Positions 1 through 6,216 of a stretch of 6,285 nt of DNA are shown here, in pieces. Origin of the DNA: Acidobacteriaceae bacterium (GTDB lineage: Bacteria > Acidobacteriota > Terriglobia > Terriglobales > Acidobacteriaceae); contig JASHVU010000752.1 in the NCBI GenBank assembly GCA_030044455.1, forward strand, positions 1 through 6,285, in the 5' to 3' direction. Numbering within the stretch: position 1 is the first letter of the stretch; each line of letters begins with the position of its first letter. Under the pieces are notes generated by a model. The model was not told the DNA's origin. It saw only the letters and a list, made by a program, of their open reading frames with translations, and made no database searches. The translations under genes and the position numbers were made by a program.

Positions 1-1
1 G

Positions 2-1903
2 CCCCCCGGATTTCGATTTCCTTTTTCAGCGCGCGACGCAATCTACACTCCCTTGCATCCTGTGTCGTTTCAGAGAGAGGGCCGGGGACCCCATTGGTTA
101 AGAACGATCGGAGTGTTGAAAAACGGGTTGAGCTACGGGCAGGCTGTGGCCGACTTCAACCGTGTCCTGTCGAATCTGGCCAAAGCATACCCAAATACGG
201 ACGGCGGAGTGACTGGAAGCTTTATTCCTCTTGCGCAACAGGTCAACACCCTAGATAACGGACGGGGCGTCGCAGGTCCTATAGGCACGCTGGCTCTCGC
301 GTGTCTGGCACTCTTGGGGATTGCCTGCGTGAATGTGGCCGGGTTGTTGCTGGGCCGCGGAATTCATCGCGAGCGGGAATTGGCGTTGCGCGCGGCCATC
401 GGCGCCGGGCGGGCGAGGCTCATGGTGCAGATGGTCACTGAAAGCGTCGTTCTGGGTTTAGCGGGTCTTTGCGGCGGCATTCTCACCAGCTTTTTCCTGC
501 TGAACATAATGAACACTTTTCTGGTGAAATCGCTGGCGCGGGGCGCGGATATTCGCCTCAACGTTTCGGCCGTGGCCGCTGCATTTGCAATTTCAATGCT
601 TGCCAGTGCTCTCGCTTCCGTTGTTCCCGCCCTTCGACTGTCGGGCACCGACCCGAACCGCGCCCTTCGTGCCGTCGGCACAGGTTTCAACCGCAGGCAG
701 CTTCGTTTAAGGTCGGTCCTGGTAGTTGCTCAGATTTCTGTGTCGGTAGTGCTTCTTGTTATCTCAGGCCTCCTTCTCCAGAATCTGCACACCATGTTCT
801 CCATCGATTTGGGATTCGATCCAGCAAAGATCTTGACCACCGAAATCGATCTTTCACCAGGACGTTACGCACAAAGCGATCCCATCAACGCGTTCTATGG
901 GCCGCTCTTCGATAAGATTTCGCAAATTCCGGGAGTAACCGGCGTCGGGGTCATTGACAATCTGCCCGTTCAAAGTTGGGGAAGTACCGAAGCAATACAA
1001 ATTGCGGGCCAGCCACCTGATCCGCCCGATCGGCAGAAACTGCCGGAAGTGCGGTTTATTTCGCGGGGATACTTTGATGTGATGGGCATTCAGCTGCTTG
1101 CGGGTCGCCTGCTGTCGCCGCAGTTGGACAGTGTTGCAATCAATCCCAGCGGCACTGTCACAATCAATGAAGCTTTTCGTAAGGAATTCCTCGGGAGCGA
1201 CTCCAATCCCGTTGGAGTTCACTTCGGCGATCCCGGCGCCGCGGCAAAGACCTCTATCGTGGGAGTGGTGACCAACGTGCGCCAGGATATGTTGCGGCCA
1301 CCATTGCCCGAGATGGACGTCCTTATCGACGAACTTCCCGGGAAAGAGCGCCTGGACATGCTGGGAGAAATGACGCTGGTGGTCCGCTCTACAGGCAATT
1401 TGTCCGGCCTTATTCCCGAACTCAGAGGCGCCTTCCACAGCGTCGATCCTACGGTCCCTTTTCAGCAGCCTGAGGCTATGACCGAGATCGTAAGCGAGCA
1501 ACTAATCTTTGAAAGGATGGAAAGCTGGCTTTTTGGAATCTTCGCGTCCATTGCGATGTTATTGACCGTCATCGGCCTGTATGGCCTGCTCCGCCAGGAG
1601 GTCGAGTTGAGCACCCGTCAGATCGGCGTTCGCATGGCTCTCGGTTCGACGCGAGGACGGATCCTGACTCAGGTGCTGCGTAGAGCGGGAATTCTATTAA
1701 TCGCCGGCATCGGTGCTGGATTGGTACTCACGCTGGCGGTCAAACGAATTCTGTCCTCTATTGTGGCGATCCATCCGGGGCAAGACGTTGGCCTCGTTTT
1801 GGTGCTGAGCGCGAGCTTCGCGGCGATTGGAATCTTGAGCGCCGTCTTTCCTGCCCGGCGCGCTGCCTCCGTCGACCCGATGCAGGTGCTCCGAGGAGAA
1901 TGA
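2..1903 (+). CDS. ADOP-family (MacB/FtsX-like) ABC transporter permease, 5' end outside the window
   Basis: This is the last 633 residues of an inner-membrane permease. The frame is open to the left edge, and the residues before the first possible start (TTG at 53) already match the family (PPGFRFPFS, then RGPHWLRTIGVLKNGLS), so TTG 53 is not the real start and the gene begins upstream. Order in the visible part: end of the first periplasmic core domain (about 1-85); first FtsX domain with membrane segments near 93-119, 147-172 and 188-213 and the signature CVNVAGLLLGR followed by RERELALRAAIGAGR; a new membrane segment (236-261) opening the second half; second periplasmic core domain (about 265-480, with SRGYFDVMGIQLLAGR and NPVGVHFGDPG); second FtsX domain (segments near 507-531, 558-583, 595-617, with GLYGLLRQEVELSTRQIGVRMALG) and the typical ending DPMQVLRGE. 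ADOPs usually have about 800-900 residues, so about a quarter to a third is missing. There is no Walker A/B ATPase. Substrate unknown; MacB relatives move lipoproteins, peptides or drugs by mechanotransmission. The family call is very secure. Confidence 0.95.
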   Translation, partial: PPGFRFPFSARDAIYTPLHPVSFQREGRGPHWLRTIGVLKNGLSYGQAVADFNRVLSNLAKAYPNTDGGVTGSFIPLAQQVNTLDNGRGVAGPIGTLALACLALLGIACVNVAGLLLGRGIHRERELALRAAIGAGRARLMVQMVTESVVLGLAGLCGGILTSFFLLNIMNTFLVKSLARGADIRLNVSAVAAAFAISMLASALASVVPALRLSGTDPNRALRAVGTGFNRRQLRLRSVLVVAQISVSVVLLVISGLLLQNLHTMFSIDLGFDPAKILTTEIDLSPGRYAQSDPINAFYGPLFDKISQIPGVTGVGVIDNLPVQSWGSTEAIQIAGQPPDPPDRQKLPEVRFISRGYFDVMGIQLLAGRLLSPQLDSVAINPSGTVTINEAFRKEFLGSDSNPVGVHFGDPGAAAKTSIVGVVTNVRQDMLRPPLPEMDVLIDELPGKERLDMLGEMTLVVRSTGNLSGLIPELRGAFHSVDPTVPFQQPEAMTEIVSEQLIFERMESWLFGIFASIAMLLTVIGLYGLLRQEVELSTRQIGVRMALGSTRGRILTQVLRRAGILLIAGIGAGLVLTLAVKRILSSIVAIHPGQDVGLVLVLSASFAAIGILSAVFPARRAASVDPMQVLRGE

Positions 1904-2130
1904 ACTTGGATTCGGTCCCGCGCTTTCTTCACTGTCCGCGATGAGTCCAAAATCGCCAAGTCACTCAACTAGGCGGAAATCGCGTTCTGGACGAACGGGC
2001 AACTCGGAAAGTGCTACTTGAATAAAAGATCGACTGACTGTTAACGAGAGAGTACTTCCCGGATGGCCGACGATGGACCTTGAGCATCCAGAGGCCCTGA
2101 TCCTCAGACGGTCTTTGCTGCGGTGGACAT
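1904..2130. other. Non-coding spacer between convergent transcription units
   Basis: This 227-base stretch lies between the plus-strand permease and the minus-strand small membrane gene, which point at each other. Short open frames here have no family-like sequence and end quickly. I looked for a terminator serving either side. The best stem is a 5-base one (CGTTC 1983-1987 with GAACG 1993-1997), and no T-run follows it on either strand, so I do not call a terminator; termination may be Rho-dependent or by a weak structure. No tRNA, repeat or promoter of note was seen. Confidence 0.6.
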
Positions 2131-2502
2131 TCACTCCCGGCGCAAGATCAAGATTTCTACCTTCTCTCCTCTTCGGATTCGACGCAACTGGCGATGCAAG
2201 TGCTTCAGCGGAGTTTCGGGGTCGCCATTGTCATCTTCATCGGCGTCTTCCCGCTGGCTGATTTGGGCCTTCGCTACTTCGATCAGGTTGGGACGGTAAA
2301 TCGTGGCAAGGGGCAGAAAGCCTAGCCCCATTACGGCGTTTGCGGCTGAAATTGCGAAGCCCCGGCGCTTCAGTGGGCGTTGAGACTTCTGTATGCGCTG
2401 TTTCAGAAGGCGAAAGGCCACGGCTATCGCCACGAACAGCATGGCGAAAACGGGCCAAGCAACGGCAAAACTTTGCATCAAGTCCAGAGCGTTGAAACGC
2501 AT
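2131..2502 (-). CDS. Small two-helix membrane protein of unknown function (123 aa)
   Basis: I do not recognise a named family. The ATG at 2502 is chosen because AAGGAG (2508-2513) sits 5 bases upstream. An in-frame GTG directly before it (2503-2505) would be only 2 bases from that site. Visible parts: a hydrophobic segment at residues 10-32 (AWPVFAMLFVAIAVAFRLL), a strongly basic loop (33-48, several K and R) probably facing the cytoplasm, a second more polar hydrophobic segment (49-68), an acidic stretch at 87-94 (ADEDDNGD), and a basic tail (HLHRQLRRIRR). The membrane pattern and strong ribosome binding site argue for a real gene rather than a shadow; no sense gene overlaps it on the other strand. 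It is the last gene in a minus-strand row after padR, the permease and the 90-residue gene, 104 bases behind the latter. A role with the permease would be a guess. Confidence 0.7.
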   Translation of the reverse strand: MRFNALDLMQSFAVAWPVFAMLFVAIAVAFRLLKQRIQKSQRPLKRRGFAISAANAVMGLGFLPLATIYRPNLIEVAKAQISQREDADEDDNGDPETPLKHLHRQLRRIRRGEKVEILILRRE

Positions 2503-2507
2503 CACAA

Positions 2508-2513
2508 CTCCTT
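2508..2513 (-). promoter_or_regulatory. Strong Shine-Dalgarno for the 123-aa gene
   Basis: On the minus strand this reads AAGGAG, followed by TTGTG and then ATG. It decides the start: ATG at 2502 rather than the adjacent GTG at 2505. Confidence 0.75.
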
Positions 2514-2515
2514 AA

Positions 2516-2535
2516 CGCGGCGGAGAAAGGCCGCG
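2516..2535 (-). other. GC-rich hairpin in the leader just before the Shine-Dalgarno
   Basis: On the minus strand CGCGGC (2530-2535) and GCCGCG (2516-2521) form a perfect 6-base all-G/C stem with an 8-base pyrimidine-rich loop (CTTTCTCC). Only two bases separate its foot from AAGGAG. The loop's CTCC could also pair with the GGAG of the ribosome binding site. No T-run follows, so it is not an intrinsic terminator. It may influence translation or mRNA stability, or be chance. Confidence 0.4.
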
Positions 2536-2606
2536 GAAATAGAAGACGATTAATCGGTCCAGGAAGCACGGGATCTCTTCGAACAACTACCCGCACTAGA
2601 CCAGAA

Positions 2607-2879
2607 TTAGGAAAGTGTGATGGAAGAAGGTGGAGGGCGCTGAAACGATGGCGCGAGTGCCGGGGCTTCCGATGCGTGGCCCAAAGTGAGAAGAGCGAAC
2701 AGGGGAAGGATGCGGAGAGGCGCAATTAAACCCACGAAGAAGACGGGCAGAAGAGCGAGCCACAGAGATTGATCGGGACTGTTCCCGTGTACATTCGGGA
2801 CGAAGAGGACGACCAGTGCGATGACGATCGCCGCTAACGCTATCCAGAACCATACGCGTTTCTGTCCGAAGACGCTCAT
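2607..2879 (-). CDS. Small two-helix hydrophobic membrane protein of unknown function (90 aa)
   Basis: I do not recognise a named family. The sequence begins MSVFGQKRVW, a short basic N-terminus that should stay in the cytoplasm. A membrane segment follows (about 9-29, ending at FVPNVHG), then a short polar turn (NSPDQ), then a second long hydrophobic stretch (39-67, LWLALLPVFFVGLIAPLRILP). The proline- and serine-rich tail (EAPALAPSFQRPPPSSITLS) is probably disordered. The frame stays open upstream to a TTG at 3038, but that extension (MSQSPPAGSNST...) is not hydrophobic, has no ribosome binding site and looks non-coding, so I take ATG 2879. No Shine-Dalgarno precedes this ATG (CCCCTCACTG), but a consensus extended -10 box lies 10 bases upstream. 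It starts 183 bases after the ADOP permease ends, on the same strand. It is probably real; its function is unknown. Confidence 0.62.
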   Translation of the reverse strand: MSVFGQKRVWFWIALAAIVIALVVLFVPNVHGNSPDQSLWLALLPVFFVGLIAPLRILPLFALLTLGHASEAPALAPSFQRPPPSSITLS

Positions 2880-2889
2880 CAGTGAGGGG

Positions 2890-2898
2890 ATTATAGCA
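2890..2898 (-). promoter_or_regulatory. Extended -10 promoter (TGCTATAAT) for the 90-aa gene
   Basis: The minus strand carries TG-C-TATAAT, a perfect extended -10 element; there is no recognisable -35 at 17 bases (CGGCCC). Transcription would be expected to start about 7 bases downstream, near 2883, leaving only 3-4 bases before the ATG at 2879. That fits the lack of a Shine-Dalgarno and suggests a leaderless message. Confidence 0.42.
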
Positions 2899-3062
2899 AA
2901 TTCTTGATTTCGGGGCCGAGCTTGTGTGAACTTACATTGTAGGTGTATCACCGACAATCCGACCGGAATGCTATCAGTGAGTGCATTGCCCCGTTTGGCA
3001 ACAGTTGAGTTCGAACCAGCCGGTGGAGATTGAGACAACGTAGGCTAGACGCGGTGCGCTCC

Positions 3063-5789
3063 CTACTCGCAGCGAAGCGCAACTATAGGGTCAATACGCG
3101 TAGCGCGGAGTGCGGGGAGCGAGCAGGCAAGGATTCCGAGGATCAGCAGGGTGCCCGCGGTGAGCGCGTGGGTAAACGGATCAGTGGGGCGCACGGAATA
3201 GAGGAGACTCGTGAGCAGCCTCGTGAGGGCGAGCGCCGCGCCGCCGCCCGCGATCGCGCCTAGTGAAACCAGGAAAATCCCGTGCCGAACCACCAACAAC
3301 CAAGTAGTGCCCCGCTGCGCTCCTAAAGCGGTACGGATGCCGATCTCGCGGGTGCGACGGCTCACTTCATACGACAGGAGACCGTAAAGGCCAATGCAGG
3401 CGAGCATCAGGCCCAAGGCTGCGAACAGGCCAAGCAACCGCGCAACCAGACGCTCGTTGAACAGAAGGCGGTCGATTGAATCGGATTGAGTACGCATGCG
3501 CAACAAAGGAAGATTCGCGTCGACGGAGTTTACAACGCTACGAACGGCGCGCATCAGCGTGGAGGAAGCAGGTCCGGTTCGGACCTCAAATGAAGCTCCG
3601 CCGGAGGCAAGGGGCATGAACGCTGTCGGGGCGTTCTCACTGCGGGGAGTGGCGAATTTCGTGTCGCCCACTACACCGACAATCTCCCATTGCGGATCTT
3701 GCGGGTCGTCGCCGCCGAAGTGCACTCCCAGCGGATTTCTACCGGCCAAGTACTTTGTCAGAAAGGAACGATTCACTAAAGCGCGGTTGGTGCCGGTGGC
3801 GTCAGCCGGATTAAAAAGGCGTCCTGCGAGGAGCGGAATCTTCATCGTCGGGAAGTACTCGGGGCCAACCTGCAGCGTGAGCACCTCGACTTTGCTTTTG
3901 TCGGAGCGCCCTTCGATCTTTATATCGTGACTTGAGTAGCCGCCGTCCAAGAGGGCTTCCGATGCGTAGCTGACGCCGGTCACGCCGGGCAGAGCACCGA
4001 TTTGGCGTTGCAGATCCGCATAGAGCCGGGGGATTTGATCGTCCTTATAGCCTGCAAGCTGCGGGTTGACGTCAAAGATGAGAAGGTTTCGCGTGTCGAA
4101 GCCGGCATCGATTCGGCGCAGGTTGGCGAGTGTGCGCAAGAGCAATACTGCGCCCGTCAACACAACCATGGAGAGAGAGACCTGAAGGACAACCAAAACA
4201 CTGCCAAGGCTGAACATCCGGGCGCGCAAGTGGCGGGCTGCGGTAGAGGTATTGCCTTTCAATTGGGAAGTCAAGCTGGTATGGGAGCCGCGAAACGCTG
4301 GAGCGATGCCGAATCCGATGCCGGTGACCAACGCGACGGCGAGCGTGAAGAGCAGAACGGATGCGTCCACATGCAGGTCCAGTTGCAGAGGCAACCACGC
4401 GTTCTTTGAGAAAAACGCAGCAAGGCCGGAAACGCCCATTGGTGCCAGTAGAGCGCCCGCCGCCGCGCCGAGGAAGGAGAGCAGAAGGCTTTCCGTAAGA
4501 AGCTGGCGAATGACCCTGCGCCGGGCTGCGCCCATCGCGAGGCGCACCGCCAATTCGCGCTCGCGGGCTGTCGCGCGAGCTAGCATCAGACCCGCAACAT
4601 TGGCGCATGATATGAGCAGAATGAGACCTACTGCTGCCATCAACAACATGAGGGGCTTGTCATATTGGTTGCGGATTCCCCTGAGTCCCTCTTGGGCCGG
4701 CAGAAGATCGAGATGAGGGTCATCGGTCTTATCCCAGTGTTGCTTCGTCCCGTGTGACGTTGCATTCAAGAAGAGCAAGTCGAGCGCCGCCTGTGCCTGC
4801 GCGCGCGAGACTTGTGGCCGCAGACGGCCGATCGCGAGGAGCCACCAATTGTCGGGATTGGAACGGCTCGCCCACTGCTTCCCCAAAAAAGGCGCCTGGC
4901 TGAGCGAAACCCAGAGATCGACCGACTTGCCGGGAGTAAGGCGAGTGAAGTCCGGTTCCGAGACTCCGACAATGGTAAACGCGGTGTCGTTGAGACGGAC
5001 GGTACGGCCGATCACAGCGGGCGAACCGCCGAAGGCGCGTTGCCAATATGCGTAGTCGAGTACGGCGACCGCCGGTGCGCCTGGATTCTCATCATTGGGC
5101 ACGAGAGTGCGGCCGAGCACAGGGGACACTCCCAGCGTCTCGAAATAACTTCCGGATACCAGCTCACCCTGAGCGATGGTTGCAGCCCCATTGCTGCTGA
5201 GATTCATCTGAGAAGGCCCGGCAAAGGCCATTGCATCCGCAAAGACTTGTGTCTGCTTTTGAATCTCCTGGAACAGCGAGTACGGCAACGAGCAACTGGT
5301 CACGCTGGTCGCGTTTCGCGGGCTGGAGGCGCAATCGCTGTAACTGCTGATGCCGTTGTGCGGCCAGTGGCGCGCCGACCATTGCAGGACCACCAATTGT
5401 TGAGGATCGCGAACAGGAAGGGAACGCAGCATGACGGCATTCACGAGCGTGAAGATCGCTGTATTGGCTCCGATTCCGAGCGCGAGGGTGAGAATAATGA
5501 TCGCAGTGAAAGCCGGTGCCTTTGCAAGCGTCCGGGCCCCGAAACGCAGATCGGCGCCAATGGATTCGAAAAAGGAGATGCCACGTGCATCCCGGCAATC
5601 CTCTTTGATCTGGGCAAGTCCGCCAAAGTCGAGCCGCACCCGGCGCAGCGCTTCTTCCTTGCTCATGCCGGTGCGCATGTATTTTTCAACCTGATGTTCC
5701 TGATGAAAACGCAGTTCGTCATCGAGTTCTTCGTCGACTTTTGAACGACGAAATAGAGAACGAAGACGAACATAGAGATCGCTCAACAT
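3063..5789 (-). CDS. ADOP-family (MacB/FtsX-like) ABC transporter permease, complete (908 aa)
   Basis: This is a complete inner-membrane permease of the acidobacterial duplicated orphan type: two MacB-like units fused in one chain. Order: cytoplasmic permease prefix domain (1-80, DEELDDELRFHQEHQVEKYMR); membrane anchor 95-118 (LTLALGIGANTAIFTLVNAV); first periplasmic core domain (about 120-370); first FtsX domain (segments near 379-402, 430-455, 475-498; CANVAGLMLARATARERELAVRLAMGAARR split around 395-424); anchor 527-552; second core domain (about 560-770, VGPEYFPTMKIPLLAGRLF); second FtsX domain (782-806, 832-860, 872-895; GLYGLLSYEVSRRTREIGIR) and ending DPIVALRCE. Two cysteines (C153, C166) in the periplasmic part may form a disulfide. 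No ATPase domain is present. Start: ATG with AGGGG six bases upstream, overlapping the padR stop codon, 9 bases away, so the two are translationally coupled and presumably co-repressed by PadR. The length is at the long end of the family. Substrate unknown. Confidence 0.97.
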   Translation of the reverse strand: MLSDLYVRLRSLFRRSKVDEELDDELRFHQEHQVEKYMRTGMSKEEALRRVRLDFGGLAQIKEDCRDARGISFFESIGADLRFGARTLAKAPAFTAIIILTLALGIGANTAIFTLVNAVMLRSLPVRDPQQLVVLQWSARHWPHNGISSYSDCASSPRNATSVTSCSLPYSLFQEIQKQTQVFADAMAFAGPSQMNLSSNGAATIAQGELVSGSYFETLGVSPVLGRTLVPNDENPGAPAVAVLDYAYWQRAFGGSPAVIGRTVRLNDTAFTIVGVSEPDFTRLTPGKSVDLWVSLSQAPFLGKQWASRSNPDNWWLLAIGRLRPQVSRAQAQAALDLLFLNATSHGTKQHWDKTDDPHLDLLPAQEGLRGIRNQYDKPLMLLMAAVGLILLISCANVAGLMLARATARERELAVRLAMGAARRRVIRQLLTESLLLSFLGAAAGALLAPMGVSGLAAFFSKNAWLPLQLDLHVDASVLLFTLAVALVTGIGFGIAPAFRGSHTSLTSQLKGNTSTAARHLRARMFSLGSVLVVLQVSLSMVVLTGAVLLLRTLANLRRIDAGFDTRNLLIFDVNPQLAGYKDDQIPRLYADLQRQIGALPGVTGVSYASEALLDGGYSSHDIKIEGRSDKSKVEVLTLQVGPEYFPTMKIPLLAGRLFNPADATGTNRALVNRSFLTKYLAGRNPLGVHFGGDDPQDPQWEIVGVVGDTKFATPRSENAPTAFMPLASGGASFEVRTGPASSTLMRAVRSVVNSVDANLPLLRMRTQSDSIDRLLFNERLVARLLGLFAALGLMLACIGLYGLLSYEVSRRTREIGIRTALGAQRGTTWLLVVRHGIFLVSLGAIAGGGAALALTRLLTSLLYSVRPTDPFTHALTAGTLLILGILACSLPALRATRIDPIVALRCE

Positions 5790-5798
5790 CCAACGCCC

Positions 5799-6131
5799 CT
5801 AGACAGCCCGCAGCACTTGGCCAACAGCCGCCGTCAGCTTTTCCCATGCATCCTGCTCGGTCGCGAGCTGCTTTTGGCCGGTCCTGGTCAACTCGTAGAA
5901 TTTGGCGCGGCGGTTGTTTTCCGATGCGCCCCATTTCGCTTTGATCCAACCACGACGTTCCAGACGATGAAGAGCGGGATAGAGAGAGCCCTGCTGAATG
6001 CGCAGCACGTCGTCAGAGATCTGTTGAACACGCTCTGAGATAGCCCATCCATGCTGTGGGCCAAGAGACAATGTTCTAAGAATGAGAAGGTCCAAGGTAC
6101 CTTGCGGGAGGTCGAGTCGCTCGGGCGTCAT
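5799..6131 (-). CDS. PadR-family transcriptional repressor, acidobacterial ADOP-linked type (110 aa)
   Basis: This cytoplasmic winged-helix regulator is first in the operon with the 908-residue permease. Residues 8-28 ([21 protein letters not shown]) are the typical PadR opening. The recognition helix and wing follow in [21 protein letters not shown] (about 47-67), then [18 protein letters not shown] (72-89), the second wing strand and start of the dimerisation helix, which runs to the C-terminus. The single short C-terminal helix and total length match the small PadR subtype found next to ADOP genes. The ATG at 6131 is supported by AAGGGG six bases upstream (6138-6143). PadR proteins usually repress their own promoter and the neighbouring transporter, with relief by a small ligand; which ligand applies here cannot be read from the sequence. 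The stop codon (TAG) is in frame with the permease start. Confidence 0.95.
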   Translation of the reverse strand: MTPERLDLPQGTLDLLILRTLSLGPQHGWAISERVQQISDDVLRIQQGSLYPALHRLERRGWIKAKWGASENNRRAKFYELTRTGQKQLATEQDAWEKLTAAVGQVLRAV

Positions 6132-6150
6132 TCGCTACCCCTTTCACTTC

Positions 6151-6190
6151 TACAAGGAAAATTGTACGTTGCCTTCTCTAGAAGTACAAG
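6151..6190. promoter_or_regulatory. Candidate PadR operator: overlapping TGTA/TACA inverted repeats
   Basis: Three copies of a TTGTA/TACAA half-site cluster here: TACAAG at 6151-6156, TTGTAC at 6162-6167 and GTACAAG at 6184-6190. The first two form an inverted pair with 6 bases between. The second and third form a perfect 6-base inverted pair spanning 28 bases. A further inverted pair is CTTCT (6173-6177) with AGAAG (6180-6184), two bases apart, and ACTTCTA (6146-6152) inverts with TAGAAGT (6179-6185). The cluster covers the padR -35, spacer, -10 and start region, where autorepression by PadR would act. Which pair is the true site is inferred, not known. Confidence 0.5.
6161..6189 (-). promoter_or_regulatory. 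Predicted promoter of the padR-permease operon
   Basis: On the minus strand TTGTAC (6184-6189) and TACAAT (6161-6166) are separated by exactly 17 bases. The -10 matches the consensus at 5 of 6 positions; the -35 matches only TTG. The predicted start is near 6154, giving a leader of about 23 bases that includes the AAGGGG ribosome binding site. Confidence 0.55.
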
Positions 6191-6216
6191 CGAAAATTCC
6201 AATCGCAAATGGAGCT

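Noticed and set aside
469..915. A 148-codon plus-strand open frame
   Set aside because: It is out of frame inside the first ADOP permease and has a cysteine/serine/arginine-rich frame-shadow composition.
854..1501. A 215-codon minus-strand open frame
   Set aside because: It is antisense inside the first ADOP permease, with a histidine- and arginine-rich translation lacking any family signature.
53..1903. A 616-residue protein starting at TTG 53
   Set aside because: The frame is open to the left edge and residues before position 53 already match the ADOP core domain, so the TTG is an internal leucine codon.
1900..1944. A 14-codon frame (MNLDSVPRFLHCPR) overlapping the first permease's stop as ATGA, with GGAG just upstream
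   Set aside because: The GGAG comes from the conserved C-terminal codons for R-G-E, and the peptide is too short and featureless to support a gene.
1983..1997. CGTTC/GAACG stem as a terminator between the convergent units
   Set aside because: It has only five base pairs and no T-run on either strand.
2073..2261. A 62-codon plus-strand frame between the convergent genes
   Set aside because: It has no ribosome binding site, no family-like sequence, and overlaps the minus-strand 123-residue gene.
2547..2556. Ten-base palindrome CGATTAATCG between the two small genes as an operator
   Set aside because: It is isolated, has no second copy in the window and no adjacent promoter; a single 10-base palindrome is easily chance.
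2986..3001. TTGCC/GGCAA hairpin after the 908-residue permease as a terminator
   Set aside because: The stem is five bases long and no T-run follows it on the minus strand.
2607..3038. A longer 143-residue version of the 90-residue protein starting at TTG 3038
   Set aside because: There is no Shine-Dalgarno at the TTG, the added 53 residues look unlike protein, and a promoter element lies inside the extension.
4812..5744. A 310-codon plus-strand open frame
   Set aside because: It lies wholly antisense to the well-supported 908-residue permease, and its translation has no recognisable domain or membrane pattern; long antisense frames are common in GC-rich genes.
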